From Neoscytalidium dimidiatum (taxonomy: Eukaryota > Ascomycota > Dothideomycetes > Botryosphaeriales > Botryosphaeriaceae), in NCBI GenBank assembly GCA_037367355.1, contig CM074702.1, forward strand, positions 1,860,001-1,924,000: 64,000 nt of DNA. Reading direction: 5' to 3'. Under the pieces are notes generated by a model. That model was not told the DNA's origin, searched no databases, and saw only the letters and a list, made by a program, of their open reading frames with translations. Positions 21,701 through 34,376 of the stretch are shown here, piece after piece. A program made the translations under genes and the position numbers. Within the stretch, counting starts at the first letter, position 1, and the number at the start of each line of letters is the position of its first letter.

Positions 21701-24700
21701 AAGCGTGCTGTCAGAGCCCTTCATTAATATATATTGGGACTTGAAATGCTTTGAATGTCATAAATCGGGTTAAATTGTATATTGAGCGTAATATTCGTAG
21801 CCTCTGCGATGGCGCGATGATCTCTGTCGCAAGAAGGGCAGCAAAACACTTGCGTAGCCAACGGATGAAGCTTTAAGACAGGCCTTTTTTGGCGTCTATT
21901 GGACTCCTTCCGAGCTACCCGCTCTCCAACCGTGAAGTGACCACCGAAATTTCGACGGGTCATTTTGGCTAAAAGCGGAATGCGCCAGGTCCCTGTTAAA
22001 CCGCATCCCTAATGCCCTCGGGTGCTTATCAATTGAATTCAGAAAAGACGATCGCGCAAAATTCTGGATACACTACTGCTGGATGAACTTGGCGGTCGCG
22101 GTCATCGAAAGTGGAGGCGATGGGTGGCGGCCTTCTCCGTTGCACCGACCCGAGGCGTTGGCTCGACAAGCACACTGCTATCACACTATTGCCCCAAGCC
22201 TTCGTTTCGGAAAACTCTCCATGGATCACAATGAAGGGGGGGGAGGCTCCACAGGGTGTGTGATGGCATGCAAAAAAAAAAAAAGTTTGTCAGTTCGTGG
22301 TTTTCCAAGCCAATGAGTCCCCCAGTAAGCCCTAGGCCCGTATAATAACTCCATTAAGACCCGACAAGGATTCCACAGGTGGCGACACTTTTTTGATAGT
22401 AGGAAAGTATTGCCGGTGAGGACCCTCTTAGTGAGGATGACGTCTCTCCGCATGTGACTCGCGGAGCTCATGTGGCCCCAAAACACTGACGTGAGGGCCT
22501 CATTGTCGGGCCCGCTGCTTTATCGCTTTGCAAATTCCTTGCTACCATCCCAGTTCCCAGTGCAGCATGTATGTGTGGCAACACTCTTACGGGAAGAATG
22601 GCTTTCTAACAAGATCCACCGACGATAAAAATAGGGATAGTTGCTCAGGGCCCCTGATGAGCAGATGGCGTCGAGTCGAAGCTATCCACACCGTCGCGCA
22701 CAATGACAGACGGCACTTCCCAAACCAAAGCCCACAGCGGTCGCAATGATTCCGATGCCCTTCGGAATCGCCGTCATCAGATGTTCCCGACGATCTCTAA
22801 GGAATTCAAATCCTCGACGGCATGAAAGCGTCTCCACCTTCTGTTCGCGCCATTTTCCTCCGAGACGCTGGCGGCATCTACCAGTCGCCGCTAGCGTTAT
22901 AATGATGTCGATAGCAGTTTAGTGGGAGAGCCGCCGTCAGTGGAGAGGGCGAGACTAGCTAATGGAGCATTCTGATCTGCTTCGTATCTTGCCTCGACCT
23001 GGCAGCCGGTGAGCCACGTGGGAGCCGCCAGATTATTGGTGGCGCTTCCTGGTCGAAGCAGACGAAGAACAAAGGCCCAGGTGGATGCCACATTGTGCAC
23101 TGTCCTTACGGGCAATAGAGAGCCACCCCGCCTGTTCGTGCAGGGGACACTCTCGGCGGTTCGCGGATATTGCTTAGAGGTCTCTCTGAGACCTTGTTGG
23201 ATCGGAATGAGTCGGGCAGTCCATTTCTATACTTCTGATTTAATGGAATCATGGAATTTCGGAGACCGGGCTCTTTGACTGTTGATTGTAGACTTCAGCG
23301 TGGTGGCAGATCTTGCTGAGCTTATCAAGATGAATGGAACTAATAGTGTTGTCATAAGGAGCTGACGCGGAAGTGTACGCTTCGATATCCTATGCAGTAC
23401 TACCGTCTTTATCACAAAGGTGTTCCAGTACACAGAGGGTAACGTTAGATTAATACTGACCATCAATTCATACTGTCTTGAGTTATATGCGGACTGATGC
23501 TACCTTGGGCGTCTACTCTCTGTCTATGGCTGATAATATTACGTTCGTCGAAAATAGAGGGACGGGGAGCTGAAGTACTCATCTAGTTGCAATGGTTTCG
23601 AATCATCTTGCAGATTCACACCTGAACTATTCCTCGGTCTCACATACACACTTGAACGATTTCATATATAATACAAACATCAAGAGCACACAAGGCACAA
23701 GAGCTTGGTGGTGGGAAAAGAGAGAGAAAAACACGTGATTATTTTTTATTTTATAGCATGTGAAGTTATACTAAGCTGCCGTCTTAACAAAGATCTAGAA
23801 GCAAGACATTGCGCGTGGTGATGACGCACATCATCTTACCCGGCACCAGCTCCATGGCTTTGGATACCGCTTCCAGCCGTACAATCACGGACGGCTTAGA
23901 GGTGTTATATGTGCCACAGCGGTGGTCGAGCCCAGTCGAACCGCGTGCTCCGGAGTCGTGGTTGAACCCTGTCTGTATAAGCCTCACACTCGAGATATAG
24001 CTAAGCTGAAGGGTGATAGGGTATAGATGAGAATCAGTAGCCATGGATTCTGGTCATGAATGCGGTTCCGTTCGAGCCGCTCACTAACAACTCAGAACAC
24101 AATCATCTTCTTTTTCAGACCCATGAAAACCGAGACTCTCGCCGGCGCTTGCAGGAACCGATGCGGCAACGACGCCTGTAAAAGCCACGCTGTGATTTGG
24201 ACGTGATTAGAGATCTGATACCTTGTTGACGAGTACAGTCTACGTTCTTCGTATGCTTAGTGCTTGAGGTAAGGTGAGTGAAGTCAGTACGAAAGCGGTA
24301 AAGGATATTGCCTTTTCTGGAGTGCGACTGGTATCCTTCTTGATTCTAAGTCCTTTTGCTGACTCTCCACGAGCCCAACGTCGCACCTCCGCATGAGGCC
24401 CTCGATCTGTTCGCGTCGATTCACGTGATGGAGACAAACACCGCTCAGAATTTCCTCGAATGGCTTGATGGGTGGCTGAGCCCGTGTATGTCGAGCCTAC
24501 CTTCCTGAACGGACAAGTCGATGGGGTGCATGTAACAAGGCGTTCGTACTCGGTCGGAACGGGACCGAGGAAGCACAGATACGTGACATCCAGCACCCAC
24601 AAGTTTGCCGCATCATGCGGGACTCGCTTTTCATTACTGCAAGCCGCACAGTCGAGTTCAGGGCACCATGAGCGCTTCGCAGCGCGCGAGATTGCAGGGC

Positions 24701-24800
24701 ATTGCAAATTGACAGGGTGATGAAAGCTGGCAGCGCTGATGTTGGTCATGCTCACGTGCATGCCATCGTCGGCGGTTCTCGGTGCTTGTCAGAACGATAG
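18740..24800. other. Gene-poor stretch of ordinary composition
   Basis: About 6 kb with many stops in all frames. The longest frames (for example 18962-19537 plus, 24240-24761 minus) overlap frames on the other strand and show no family motif. A minus-strand frame at 19270-19500 contains one hydrophobic segment but nothing more. There is an A-run at 22270-22282 but no clear tandem repeats or terminal repeats. I cannot support any gene here. Confidence 0.4.
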
Positions 24801-27065
24801 ATGAAGGACGAAAGGGCGGTTCTGTGCTTGAATGATGTTGAGTTTGGGCGCACGGCGCGAATGTGGGAAGCTTCGGCGTTTCTTTTTCGTGCAACGACAG
24901 AAAATCTCCGACGCCAAGTGGAGGGCGACGGCCCTCAACTTCGATCTCGACCTCGACCTCGAATTCGCTGTCAAAGCACGACCACGCCGCGCCCTCGCAG
25001 ACATGTCCGCTCAGCACGTTCATGCGCCCGCTGTAGCTGTTTCCTGGCTGTCGGGTCGTCCAAGACGTTACAGGCTCGTGTGGCGGTGAACTCATGCTGC
25101 CACCAACCTCTCGATACCGATGAGTCTGTATTTGGATCGGCCAATGCTGCTCCGCTCTCAGTATTTTGCGCTCGAAAGCTGTCCGCTGCTTTGGAAATTT
25201 GCTCTCACCGCTCACTCGCACGTTCCGACGGAGCCGGGACGCAGATGGCCCGATGGCCGCGGTGTCAGCCCTGTTGCCCTAGGAAACCTACAGCACACCA
25301 ATGAGGGGGATTTGCGCAGAGAAACATGATGGGCGGTTGGGTCCGGCCGGTTGATCACAGCCCTGTGGAGGATGCGAACGTGGATGCTACCCACCTTTGC
25401 GCCAGAGATCTCCGGGAAATGACGATGATCAGACTCACCTAATCTGCCAGTAATGAGTCACTCTTGTGGTGAACCACCACCATGCTGTTGAGGTAGGTCT
25501 TGCACGGAGCCCACGAGTCAGGGGAGGGCAGCAGCGGTGTTTGGAGTGCTGGTAGAGAACAGGGCGATGAGTACGCGATGTCAGCTCACGGGCTCCGCAT
25601 CTGCACGCCCGGCGTAGACGTCACGAAGATGCTAGGCTCTGGTTTTTCTTTTTTTTTTTTGCGCAGGGTCCCGTTCTGTCCGTCTCAGAAAGTCCAAGGT
25701 CGGCCGAGTCCGCCAAAGTCTACTGGACGCAGCATTCACCGCCTCCCTCACCACTGTCTCAAGCTTCTGCTTGCTGCGTTGAGGCAGGGCTTGGCTGGCC
25801 GTCATAGGCTGAGGCGTGTCAAAGGCCGGCGGCCGGCCCGCTTCCCGCCCCGCCATGGTGAGGTGGTTTGGGGGCGCGCATGATGCGAGCTTGGCTGTGA
25901 ATCCAATATCAATAAGGCTCCGTGGCCGGGATGTTTGGTGGAGAAGGAGGGTCCGGATGGGTCGAGGCAATATCGACAGGGCCAGGCGCGCATGAAGTGG
26001 CAGCGGCGTGACCGGCGCATCACAGTCGAATTGGGCAGGCTGTGCATTCGCGCCGCAGTAGACCGGTGAAATCGCATTAACAATCAGCCCATGGGCCAGA
26101 GAGCCGTGGGCGCACATCAACGCCAATCCCAGCAGGCTGGGCTCCGGCAAATGTCAGTAGGGCTTTCGGCATAAACAGCTTTGGCATGGCGCTAGGGCAG
26201 CGCAGTGGTTTGGCGGCGGCCGAGTTTCAAACGAGCGTGCCAACGGTGGGGCGCGGCGCGCATGGAGGGAGGGCGTTCCAACGGGCGCGGGCAGGTGACC
26301 CAGCGCAGGGCCGCAGGGCTCGAGGGCCGTTGTTGCAGCTGGACGCTCGTTCGCTCGCTTACTGGCCGGGGTGGGGCGACCGGTCTCGAAGGTTTGCTCT
26401 CGAGCCCCTGAGCGGGCGGTTGGTGTGGGAGGGCCAAGGGACGTTGAGATAGGCAGCAGGTGGAGACGGTTGATCGCGCACCTGGGGGGAGAAGGATGGA
26501 GTCGGGCCGGCGGGCATCATGCAACGGCGACGAGCGTACGGAGTACCGGTGAGCTGGATGAGGTGGGCTGGCTCTGGCGTCGTGATGGGGGCGCGTGCGT
26601 GTGCGCTGCTGTAGCTGCCGTAGCGCATGCTCTCCAGCGCCCGCGATTGTGGTTTTTATTTTTTTTTTGGGCTTGTACGAGGTTTCAATGGCCAGAGCTT
26701 TGGAGCAGCGGCAAGCGAGGGCGACAGCGCATTGAAAAACCCGGTGCGCGGAGTCGACGCGCGGGCGGCGGTTTCTATATTGGTCGCGTTGCGGAGTCAG
26801 GCGCGCTGGCGGTTGGCGGGTGGTGGTGGACTGGCGATGACGCAACGGGCGAGTAGCGCTGCATCGTCGAGGAGTGGGAGCGACTGACTCTGTCCGGCGA
26901 GGGGCACTCAGCTGGCGCCCGTACTCGCCTGGCGTGCCATCATCATCGGCGGGCGTATGTCGCGGGGTGGCCCGTGGCGCCGAGCATCGCGTAGGCGGCA
27001 TCACAAGCATCTTCACGCTGACCGGAGGAGAGACAGAGCACTGGCGTACAATATAATAGCAGCAG

Positions 27066-27101
27066 CGGCGACGGCGGCGGCGGCGGCGGCGGCGGCGGGC
27101 G
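27066..27101. repeat. (GGC)n microsatellite
   Basis: About ten GGC units preceded by AGC/GAC variants, in GC-rich non-coding sequence. Confidence 0.9.
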
Positions 27102-28314
27102 GGCAGACAGTGGCCGGGGGTCGGGCGCGGCGCGTGTGCCTGAGCGTTGTAGTAGTAGTGTTCCTGCGCGCACCCAACCCAGACGCGGACACAGACGCAG
27201 ACACAGACCGCGCGCCGGCCAACGTCCCCCTTTACCCTTTGGTCTCCCATTCCCGCCTTATGATCGCATCTTAAGCCTCCACAACCGTTCAACATGTCCT
27301 GACACCACCATCGGCACTCCATCGCGCTCCTGCTATACCGTCCCCCGGCAATACAGCCTGCCCTCTACGGCCATCGCAGCCCTCGCTTGCCCCAACTGCC
27401 CGTGTCGCCCGCCCAAACCGGCCAGCGCGCTGCCCCGGCAGGGAAGATGCCCGCTCGTTCGAGCAGCCTGCCCTCCGCCGCTCAATACTCATCGGAAACG
27501 GGCAGTCGCCAGCACGCCCAGGGCCCGGTGAGCAGGGGTGTCCGTAGATCCACGTCTATAGCACTCCCGCGCGGATGCCACCCACAACACGCTTCGACGC
27601 CGCCATCCATCCCCATACACCCAACCCACCCACCCCAGCTTGTTTCATCAAGCGTCCCGCCGCCGCGATGGGCTACTCGCCTTGAGCCGACCTCGACATG
27701 AAGCCTCCGCTGCGTCGTCCTCGTCGAGCGCCTTCATGCGCGCTGTTCCTCGACGCCCGGCCGCTGTTATAGTTCATTCCGATTTATCATTTTTTTTTAT
27801 TATTGTTTCGTTTTGGCGTCCCTCCGAGCGGGCCAGCCGCCAGCCACTCAGCGTTTTTCATTTTCCCGGCCGGTGCGCTGGTTGGCTGCCGCTGGATCGA
27901 TGCGCAAGTCAGAGTCAAACACGCCCCCATCATAGTCGTACCACCCCCGCCTTCTTCTCCTTCAAGTCGCCGTGTTCATCTACACAAGCATTTCTAAGCA
28001 AGACTGACCCGGCACATGACGGCACTTGCTGACCACTTGCCCTCGCCGGCTATCTCAACCGAGAGGGGTCGATTTTAAGCATACAAGCTTCGAATCAAAC
28101 CTGCTGGAACCGGCCCGGCTCGGGAGGGGCAAAAGGGCAGCCAACATGCAGGTGATTGAGACAGCGCATAGGAACGAGGAGAGCAGGACTAGGACCAGCG
28201 GAGCCGGGAGGGGACCACCACCGGTACCATTGAGACGTCTTGGAAGGAGCCGTTGTTGAGTGAAATTCGGGATGCCTGAGGGATACTCGTGCGGGGAGTT
28301 GCGTCTGCCACTGT

Positions 28315-28358
28315 TGCCGCCGCCGCCGCCGCCGCCGCCGCTGCTACTACTACTACTG
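28315..28358. repeat. (GCC)n-(TAC)n compound microsatellite
   Basis: About nine GCC units followed by a run of CTACTACTAC units. Confidence 0.9.
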
Positions 28359-28701
28359 CCACGAGAGGGGGAGCGGGCATGGGAAACCATCCAGGGGCGG
28401 CCGCCGCCGTCATGCGTCGTGCCCGCGGCGGAACCAGCAAGCAGCAGCTCAACCAAACTTTGGTGCCGCAGAAAGGTCTTCTTCGAAGCTCGCTTGCGTC
28501 TGAATGCGCCTTTGGGAGTGCTTTCCTGCCGCCTCTCTCTGAGATCTTCCAATTTTCAATAGTGCGGCGGAGTGGCGGTGCTGGGCGGCCACAAGCGGGT
28601 TCGTAGCGCGTTTCTGCAACGGGAACATGCCGCACGCAGAACCTCACGATCACCAAGGACATTGGTAGGGACGCGGTAGGTTCAGCGGCCATCTCATGCT
28701 T

Positions 28702-28725
28702 ATCATCATCATCATCATCATCATC
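28702..28725. repeat. (ATC)n microsatellite
   Basis: Eight perfect ATC units. Confidence 0.95.
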
Positions 28726-29265
28726 AGAAGCCTCGATCGTGCACGCAAGAAAGAGCGGAAGGACGCCGTCGCCCGCGCCATCATGCCGTGCGTTATCCGC
28801 ATGTATCGGCTCGCAGGGACAGGCTTCAAATCCAGTCCGGTCCGAGCAACGAAGCCCAGTCCATGCGGAGGATCACCAGCGTAAGCGACGCGGTCTTCCT
28901 TGTCAACGGCCGGTTCTTTTAGCTCTCTGACGGTCGCTAGGAGCAGTATGCTCCTTGCTGATGATGCCGACAAGGTGTATGGGCCGGCAGCGGGGATCAT
29001 GGGGAAGAGGCAAATGGCGAACGGCTGGGGGCTGCGAGGGGGGGGTGCTGCGCGTGAGCATGTGTGCGTGAAGGCTGCGCGCGCGTTTGTATGTGTGTGG
29101 TGAAGATGGGCTGCCGTTTCGTCAATCCCTACTGCCTTGTGCATCTGCGTCTCTGTCCCTCTCGTCACTCTTCTCCCGCTTGCTCCTCGCACACGGCAAT
29201 CCGAGGCGATACCGTGGCCTGTTAGCGTCCTTTAGGTTTTTTGGGCCTGTCGCCCGCCCGCAATC

Positions 29266-29290
29266 CGCCGCCGCCGCCGCCGCCGCCGCC
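29266..29290. repeat. (CCG)n microsatellite
   Basis: Eight CCG units, then a degenerate continuation. Confidence 0.95.
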
Positions 29291-30945
29291 AACGCCGCCT
29301 TTCTCCAGCCAACGGCTCCTGGCGCCGGCACCCCGACCAACGCTGCGCGCGCTCTCCTGTAGGGCCTTGCCGGGACAGCAGCTTGCCCCGGCCTACCGCA
29401 AAACGGCGGCGCGGCGCATATGCAGGTGAGCGCAGCAACGCAGGCCCGGCAGCGAGTAACGTGCGTGCAGCCCAAGCATGTCAACGTCTCAAGCATGTCA
29501 GTCAACGTGTTGACGCGAGGCGACGAGTCAGCTGAGCGAAGATGGGAGACGGACGCGCTGTTGGGCTTATGGGGTCAAAAGTGGGTAAGCGGGTGATGCG
29601 GCAGTGGACAGGAGATCAAGATGCGTGCTGCAGGTGGTGATGGATAGTTGGCAGGCCGGCGTGTGGCAAAGTGGGAAGGAAAAAGAAAGATGGACGGGTT
29701 TGCGGCCGTGGCAAAGGGTCAGAGGTAGCGTCGGCGTCGGCGAGCGGCAGGAGCAGCGCACGCGGACAGTGGCGAGGCGAGGTGATGGTGTTGCATGTTG
29801 CATCCACCAGCCGGCGTGCTCAGGTTGTTTGGGGGATGCTCTCACGGGCCCGGTCGTCCGCCGGCCGTCAGTCAGGCAGCCAGGCCGGCGTTTTTTTTTG
29901 TTTCGCGCCGGAGCTGCCCAGGCGGCGGGCAGGGGGCGATGCGCCGCCGGGCTTCGATGCCCTCCTCTTTTGTGCCTTGCTCCGCGGTACACGCACTGTA
30001 CCTACACCTCGTCCCTTTCCGCGCGCATGAGAATGCAATAATTGATCTCCGGCGGGCGTACGTGTAGCTCAGCGGAACACACGCGCTATTGACGTGTCTT
30101 GCGGCGCTGGTCCTTGTTTCCTGTCCTTCCTCCTCGGCTGTCGTCTCTTTATCCTGCAACGGCAAACGCTCTGGAGCACGTTGCATGAGGCGCACGATTC
30201 AGGGTGACATCGTGGACCGGACACGACAAAGGAGCTTGCGCGCCACCGAGTCTCAGCTGCGTGTGTCTTGCATGTCGTTTCTGATTTTTTTTTTCTTGCT
30301 GTCAGGTCTTGTCCTGTCTCCGGCTTGGAGGGGTTGGCCCCGTTGTTCCTGCTGGCCCACCCCCCGTCGCCCGTCGCCGGTTTGTGCGCGTTTGGCTCGC
30401 TGGCGCTATGACTGTTCCTGAACCTGAGGCTTGCCATGTGGATCCTCCACGTCTCACTCTGACCCGCGTGTTTTCTGTTCCTGCACCGCGCGCGCGAGCG
30501 CAAACACGCGTGTGCGTCACCATCGTGGGGCCTACCTGGGCCTACCGGCCGCCGGCCGGCCGGTGGGTGTGTTGCAAAAGGCGACTTGGGGACCGACGAC
30601 GACGTCGTCGTCGTCGCGTCCCTGTTGGGCTCGAGTTCGGAGTCGCGTCGGCGGGGTTCACCGTCAGGCAGAAAAAATAGAAAACAGACGAAATTTTGAA
30701 TAATATGGGCCGAGCGGAAGGGAAAGGGTCTTGCCGGTGGTTGCTGCGTTTTACGGTTTACGGCACGGTGCGGTTCATCAGAGCGTAAAGTGGCTTGCCT
30801 GGGGCGTCCCTTCAACGGTGCCGCCGAAAGCGGAAATGTGTGATGGTGTGGCCCACTCCCGTGGCCCCTGATGGGGAGTAGAGTGGCGGCCTGACGCCAC
30901 AGACAAACAACGGTGTCCGCTGTAAAGAGAGATGCCGGAAGGGCG

Positions 30946-30966
30946 GCGACGACGACGACGACGACG
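30946..30966. repeat. (GAC)n microsatellite
   Basis: Seven GAC units in GC-rich DNA. Confidence 0.9.
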
Positions 30967-31936
30967 AAGAAAAGGGCGGCCTCTGATTCGGCCGCCGGGG
31001 CGCCGCCGCCGCAAGTGGACCGACCACGGCCACCATCCTAAGACGAACGGACAAAAAGACGCGCAGCCGGTTTGGATAATAGTAATCGCAAAGAGCCGTA
31101 GGGAAAGTCCCGCTTTCCTGACTGGCAATTGCCGCAAGCCCGCTTTTCGTTTCTACTTTTTGCCCTATTCTCTCGATCAATTATCAACTACCGCCGCCGT
31201 CCGCGGAGCCGTGCTCTTTTTCTCCAAAATGTAAATCCGATAGACCGATATGCTATGGCGATCCCGAACAAGCTCGCGTGCCTATAGCGGGTTGCGTGTA
31301 TCGTGTCCGAGGCAGATCGCCCAGGCTGCGGGCGCCAAGAATATTGATATAGGTCTAAGGGGTAATCAGCGCCGCTCCTATATAAAGAGATCTGGGGAAC
31401 TTTCCGAGCGAAGCAACGGTAATCCGCGCGCGTATACGTCAGACAAGGCACGCAACCTGCCACCCGAGCCGATGACCGGGGGGGAGGACGAGGAGGCGAG
31501 AGCGCGAGAGTGCGATGGGAGCGAGGATCCAAGGCGGCGCGCGCGGACGGGGTAGGGGAAGGGTATAACCCAAAAAGGTGTCGCGATTCAGGATACGATG
31601 GGATGCCCACCTGCTGCCCGCCGCGCGCGCTCGAACGCACACGCCACGCAGACACATACCGCGCTTGTTCTTTTTTATTTTTTTTTACCGCCACGGAGCG
31701 AAAAAAAAAGGTACACGGGACCGGAAGATGGATGCTTGAACTGAACTGAACTGTGTGTGATGTGCGCCGCGTGCGCCGCCTTCCCTTCCCGCCGCCCTTC
31801 CGCTCGCACCCTGATCCCTCGACGACACTGCCCGGTGGGATACCTTCCCTGACAAGAAGAAAAATATTGGGAAATCCCAGACCGATGGCGTTGCGTGTTG
31901 CGCCCCCTTCCGCACACGCGCGATGGCCCGCCGCAA

Positions 31937-31955
31937 CACGCGCGCGCGCGCGCGC
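31937..31955. repeat. (CG)n alternating purine-pyrimidine tract
   Basis: About nine CG dinucleotides, a sequence able to adopt the Z-form. Confidence 0.9.
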
Positions 31956-33006
31956 TGCTCTGTGGTACCTGTCGGGTCGCTCGCTTTGCTCGGTCCCTCA
32001 TTCTCCCACCCACTCTCTGTGCCCCTCTGCTGCCTGCTGCCTGCTGTTGCTTGTGCCCCTCCCCCTCCTGTGCCCACTCGGTCGGATCGTTCCGAGCGAG
32101 ATACACGCAACAAGCGAGAATCGATGAATTGTTGCTACTTTTGGTAGCCCTGTCGCTCTGCATTAGGGAATTCTTAGAGAACACTGAAGATACTTGACTC
32201 AGCTGCGCTATTCTGCGTTCCATTCGCCCTTACAGCGGCAAAAAGCGGAATGCCTCAGTATGCTATCCTAAGTAGAAAAAAAAAGAAAAGAAAAAAAGGG
32301 GAAAGGGGGAAGCTGCGTGTTCGGCTGGCTTGTGTCGCCTAGAGTTTTTCGGTTCTTTCTGATGCTAGCTAGGAATAGAGATGGAGAAAGGAGAAAAATG
32401 AAAGAAGGAGTCAAAGGAATTAAAAAATATTCTACCCCGTCATCTACTCGTTGTCATCCAAAAATGAAAAACTGTGAGAGAGAAATGTCCAATCTATCCT
32501 CATCATATGCCGTCCCCGTAGAAAATGTGTGCGTGTGTGTGCGTGTGTCTCCATGAGGTCCGCCAATTTGTGTGTTTGCAACTCCGAATTCCCCACGCTA
32601 TGCGATTAGTGATGATGTGTGTGCAGGTGGAAAGGGAAAAATGTTAGACAGATGACGCCGCCTGTGCCCCGCCGAGTGTTGTGCTGACTGAAAGGGTATC
32701 GTAGAAGTAGAAGAGAAATAAATCTTCGAAGTGAAGTAGGAAGACATAAGGGTGAAGTAAACATGCAAGGCGTGTGAGCTTGAGAAAGTACTGGGTAGAA
32801 AGTGCTGGTAATAGGATGAGAGAATTTGGTAAACATGGGGGATGACATAGGAAATCCAGTCTTATTTGTGGTATGGTGGTTTGGCAGTGGAAAGCCAATC
32901 CTCGAGACGGAGTCCCCAAATACTCCAGTCCTCCACCTCTAGGATGTGGCAGTTTTTGTCTTTGGTCTTTTTTTTTCTTTTATTTTTTTTAACGCCCCTC
33001 CTCCTG

Positions 33007-34376
33007 CTATTGAAATGCGACGGTAGGGTCGCTCTCACTGGACATGCTGACCACTTCTTGGGCGAAACTGCTGCCGGCGGCGCCCTCCTCCGTGTCCTGC
33101 GCCATGGGTTCAGGGTCCTCTTCAGGCGCTGGCAACTCGCCAGCTAGCTCCGCAGCTTTGTCGCGGCACGCTGCCGGCGAGAAGCCACTGCCGACTTTGG
33201 CGGAGATAATGCGCCATCTGTCGTTCTCGTACTCTTGCATCGCATTGCGAAGTTTTTGGACCTGTTTCAACGGGAATGTCGTTAGCAGTCTTGCTTCACA
33301 GCACAATGAATCGGTGGATGAGCAAGCAGGTGCCCTGTCAAAGAGGAGCAGCGCTCAAAAGTAGCGATTTCCCGAGAAGTGTTTAGACTTCTCCACTCGA
33401 GCTGAGACGCAGGCAACCGCAGAGCAGTCTCACATCCCAGCCACAGCCGAACCTCTACACTACCAGCGGGGCGTCGAGAAGAGGGCAATTGAAAACATTA
33501 CGTACCATATCGTCGGTCCAGACGGTTGTTTTGGCCTTGAGCTTGGTGCAGTACCTGACCTGCAAAGTCCCAGAGCTTCTCCCGGGGAAGAACTCGGCGA
33601 TTTGCTTCCAGGTCAGATTCTTCTTCTCTTTCAGCTCCACCAGCAGTGAGTCGTCCTCCGGAGTGAATTTCAGCTTGGGCCCGCGCGGGCGCGGTGCTGG
33701 AGGCGGCATTCCCTCCTGACCCACGACGCTGGGCGGGCCGTGGGAGGTCGAGGGCGGGGATTGATCGCTCCCGTAGCTGCCACGGTGCATCTTGTGAGGC
33801 GGGGCGGTGTTGGGCAGGCGATGATGATGGTGCTGGGCCGGCGCTTGCTGGTGAGCGGGCTGCGGGGTGTAGTAGTGGGCGTGATGGGCGTGGGGGGTGA
33901 GCGACGACATTTGCACGTCCTGAGGCGTGTCGTCGGGATGGAGAGCATGAAGGCCTTGGAGATCCAGCTGCAGCTCGTCGCGGGGACGGCTGCGCTTGCG
34001 GCCGCGGGGCGCGTACTGGTCTAGGGCCGGGGCGCCATAGGGCGAGGGTGGCTGCTGCTGCTGCTGCTGCTGCTGCGGCATGTGACGGATCGGATAGGCC
34101 TGGTACAGATTTGCGTGCGGTTCTGGAGTGGTGGTGACCTGGACGAGGTGGTGATGGGCGCCATGCTGGGGATGATGGTGCTGGAGGTGGTGGTGTTGGT
34201 GAGGCGCGTGCTGCAGGAACGGGTTTTGGGCGGGCTGCTGCGGCAATCCGTACTGGTGGAGGCCATGTTGGATGTCGACGTTTGAGGAATGACCTTCTTC
34301 TCCCGGGTGATCTTGCACTTGGCCGTAGTCGAGGGAGAAGTCTCGATAGGATCTCGCCAGCGTTGCAAATATGCAT
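33007..34376 (-). CDS. Tandem Myb/SANT-domain protein with Q/H-rich N-terminus (5' end unresolved)
   Basis: Putative DNA-binding regulator. The last two exons are clear: one ends at 33506 and the final one is 33007-33261. The splice joins DDM to VQKLRNAMQEYENDRWR. The N-terminal part is Gln/His/Pro-rich with a polyGln run, followed by a basic patch (RGRKRSRPRD). Two SANT modules follow: PEDDSLLVELKEKKNLTWKQ.. IAEFFPGRSSG.. RYC, and EYENDRWRIISAKVG.. CRDKA, with the Trp/aromatic spacing of the fold. The C-terminus is acidic and Ser-rich. The coding frame stays open to at least 34525, but no ATG in that frame is found there; the ATG at 34376 is in another frame. The first in-frame ATG is 34081, just before the polyGln run. 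An upstream exon or non-obvious intron is therefore likely, and the right-hand coordinate given is provisional. Confidence 0.82.
34051..34077 (-). repeat. CAG/CTG repeat encoding polyglutamine
   Basis: Nine CTG units on the plus strand, read as CAG on the coding strand, encode the polyGln run of the adjacent Myb/SANT protein. Unit number may vary between strains. Confidence 0.9.

Larger units (their letters stand above)
24801..33006. other. GC-rich, microsatellite-dense stretch without a supported gene
   Basis: About 8 kb. Open frames up to 376 codons (26192-27322 minus) are long because stop codons are rare in GC-rich DNA. They encode low-complexity Arg/Ala/Pro/Ser strings, overlap frames on both strands, and lack motifs or clear splice-linked continuations. 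Trinucleotide repeats and C/G-rich simple sequence recur throughout. It could hold long leaders, non-coding RNA or regulatory DNA for the Myb/SANT gene to its right. Confidence 0.4.

Noticed and set aside
26192..27322. 376-codon open frame, minus strand
   Set aside because: GC-rich DNA with few stops; the translation is low-complexity Arg/Pro/Ser with a Cys-Val repeat from a GT-rich tract, overlaps frames on the other strand, and crosses a (GGC)n array.
30069..30815. 248-codon open frame, minus strand
   Set aside because: Same reasons: low-complexity product, overlapping frames on both strands, no motif.
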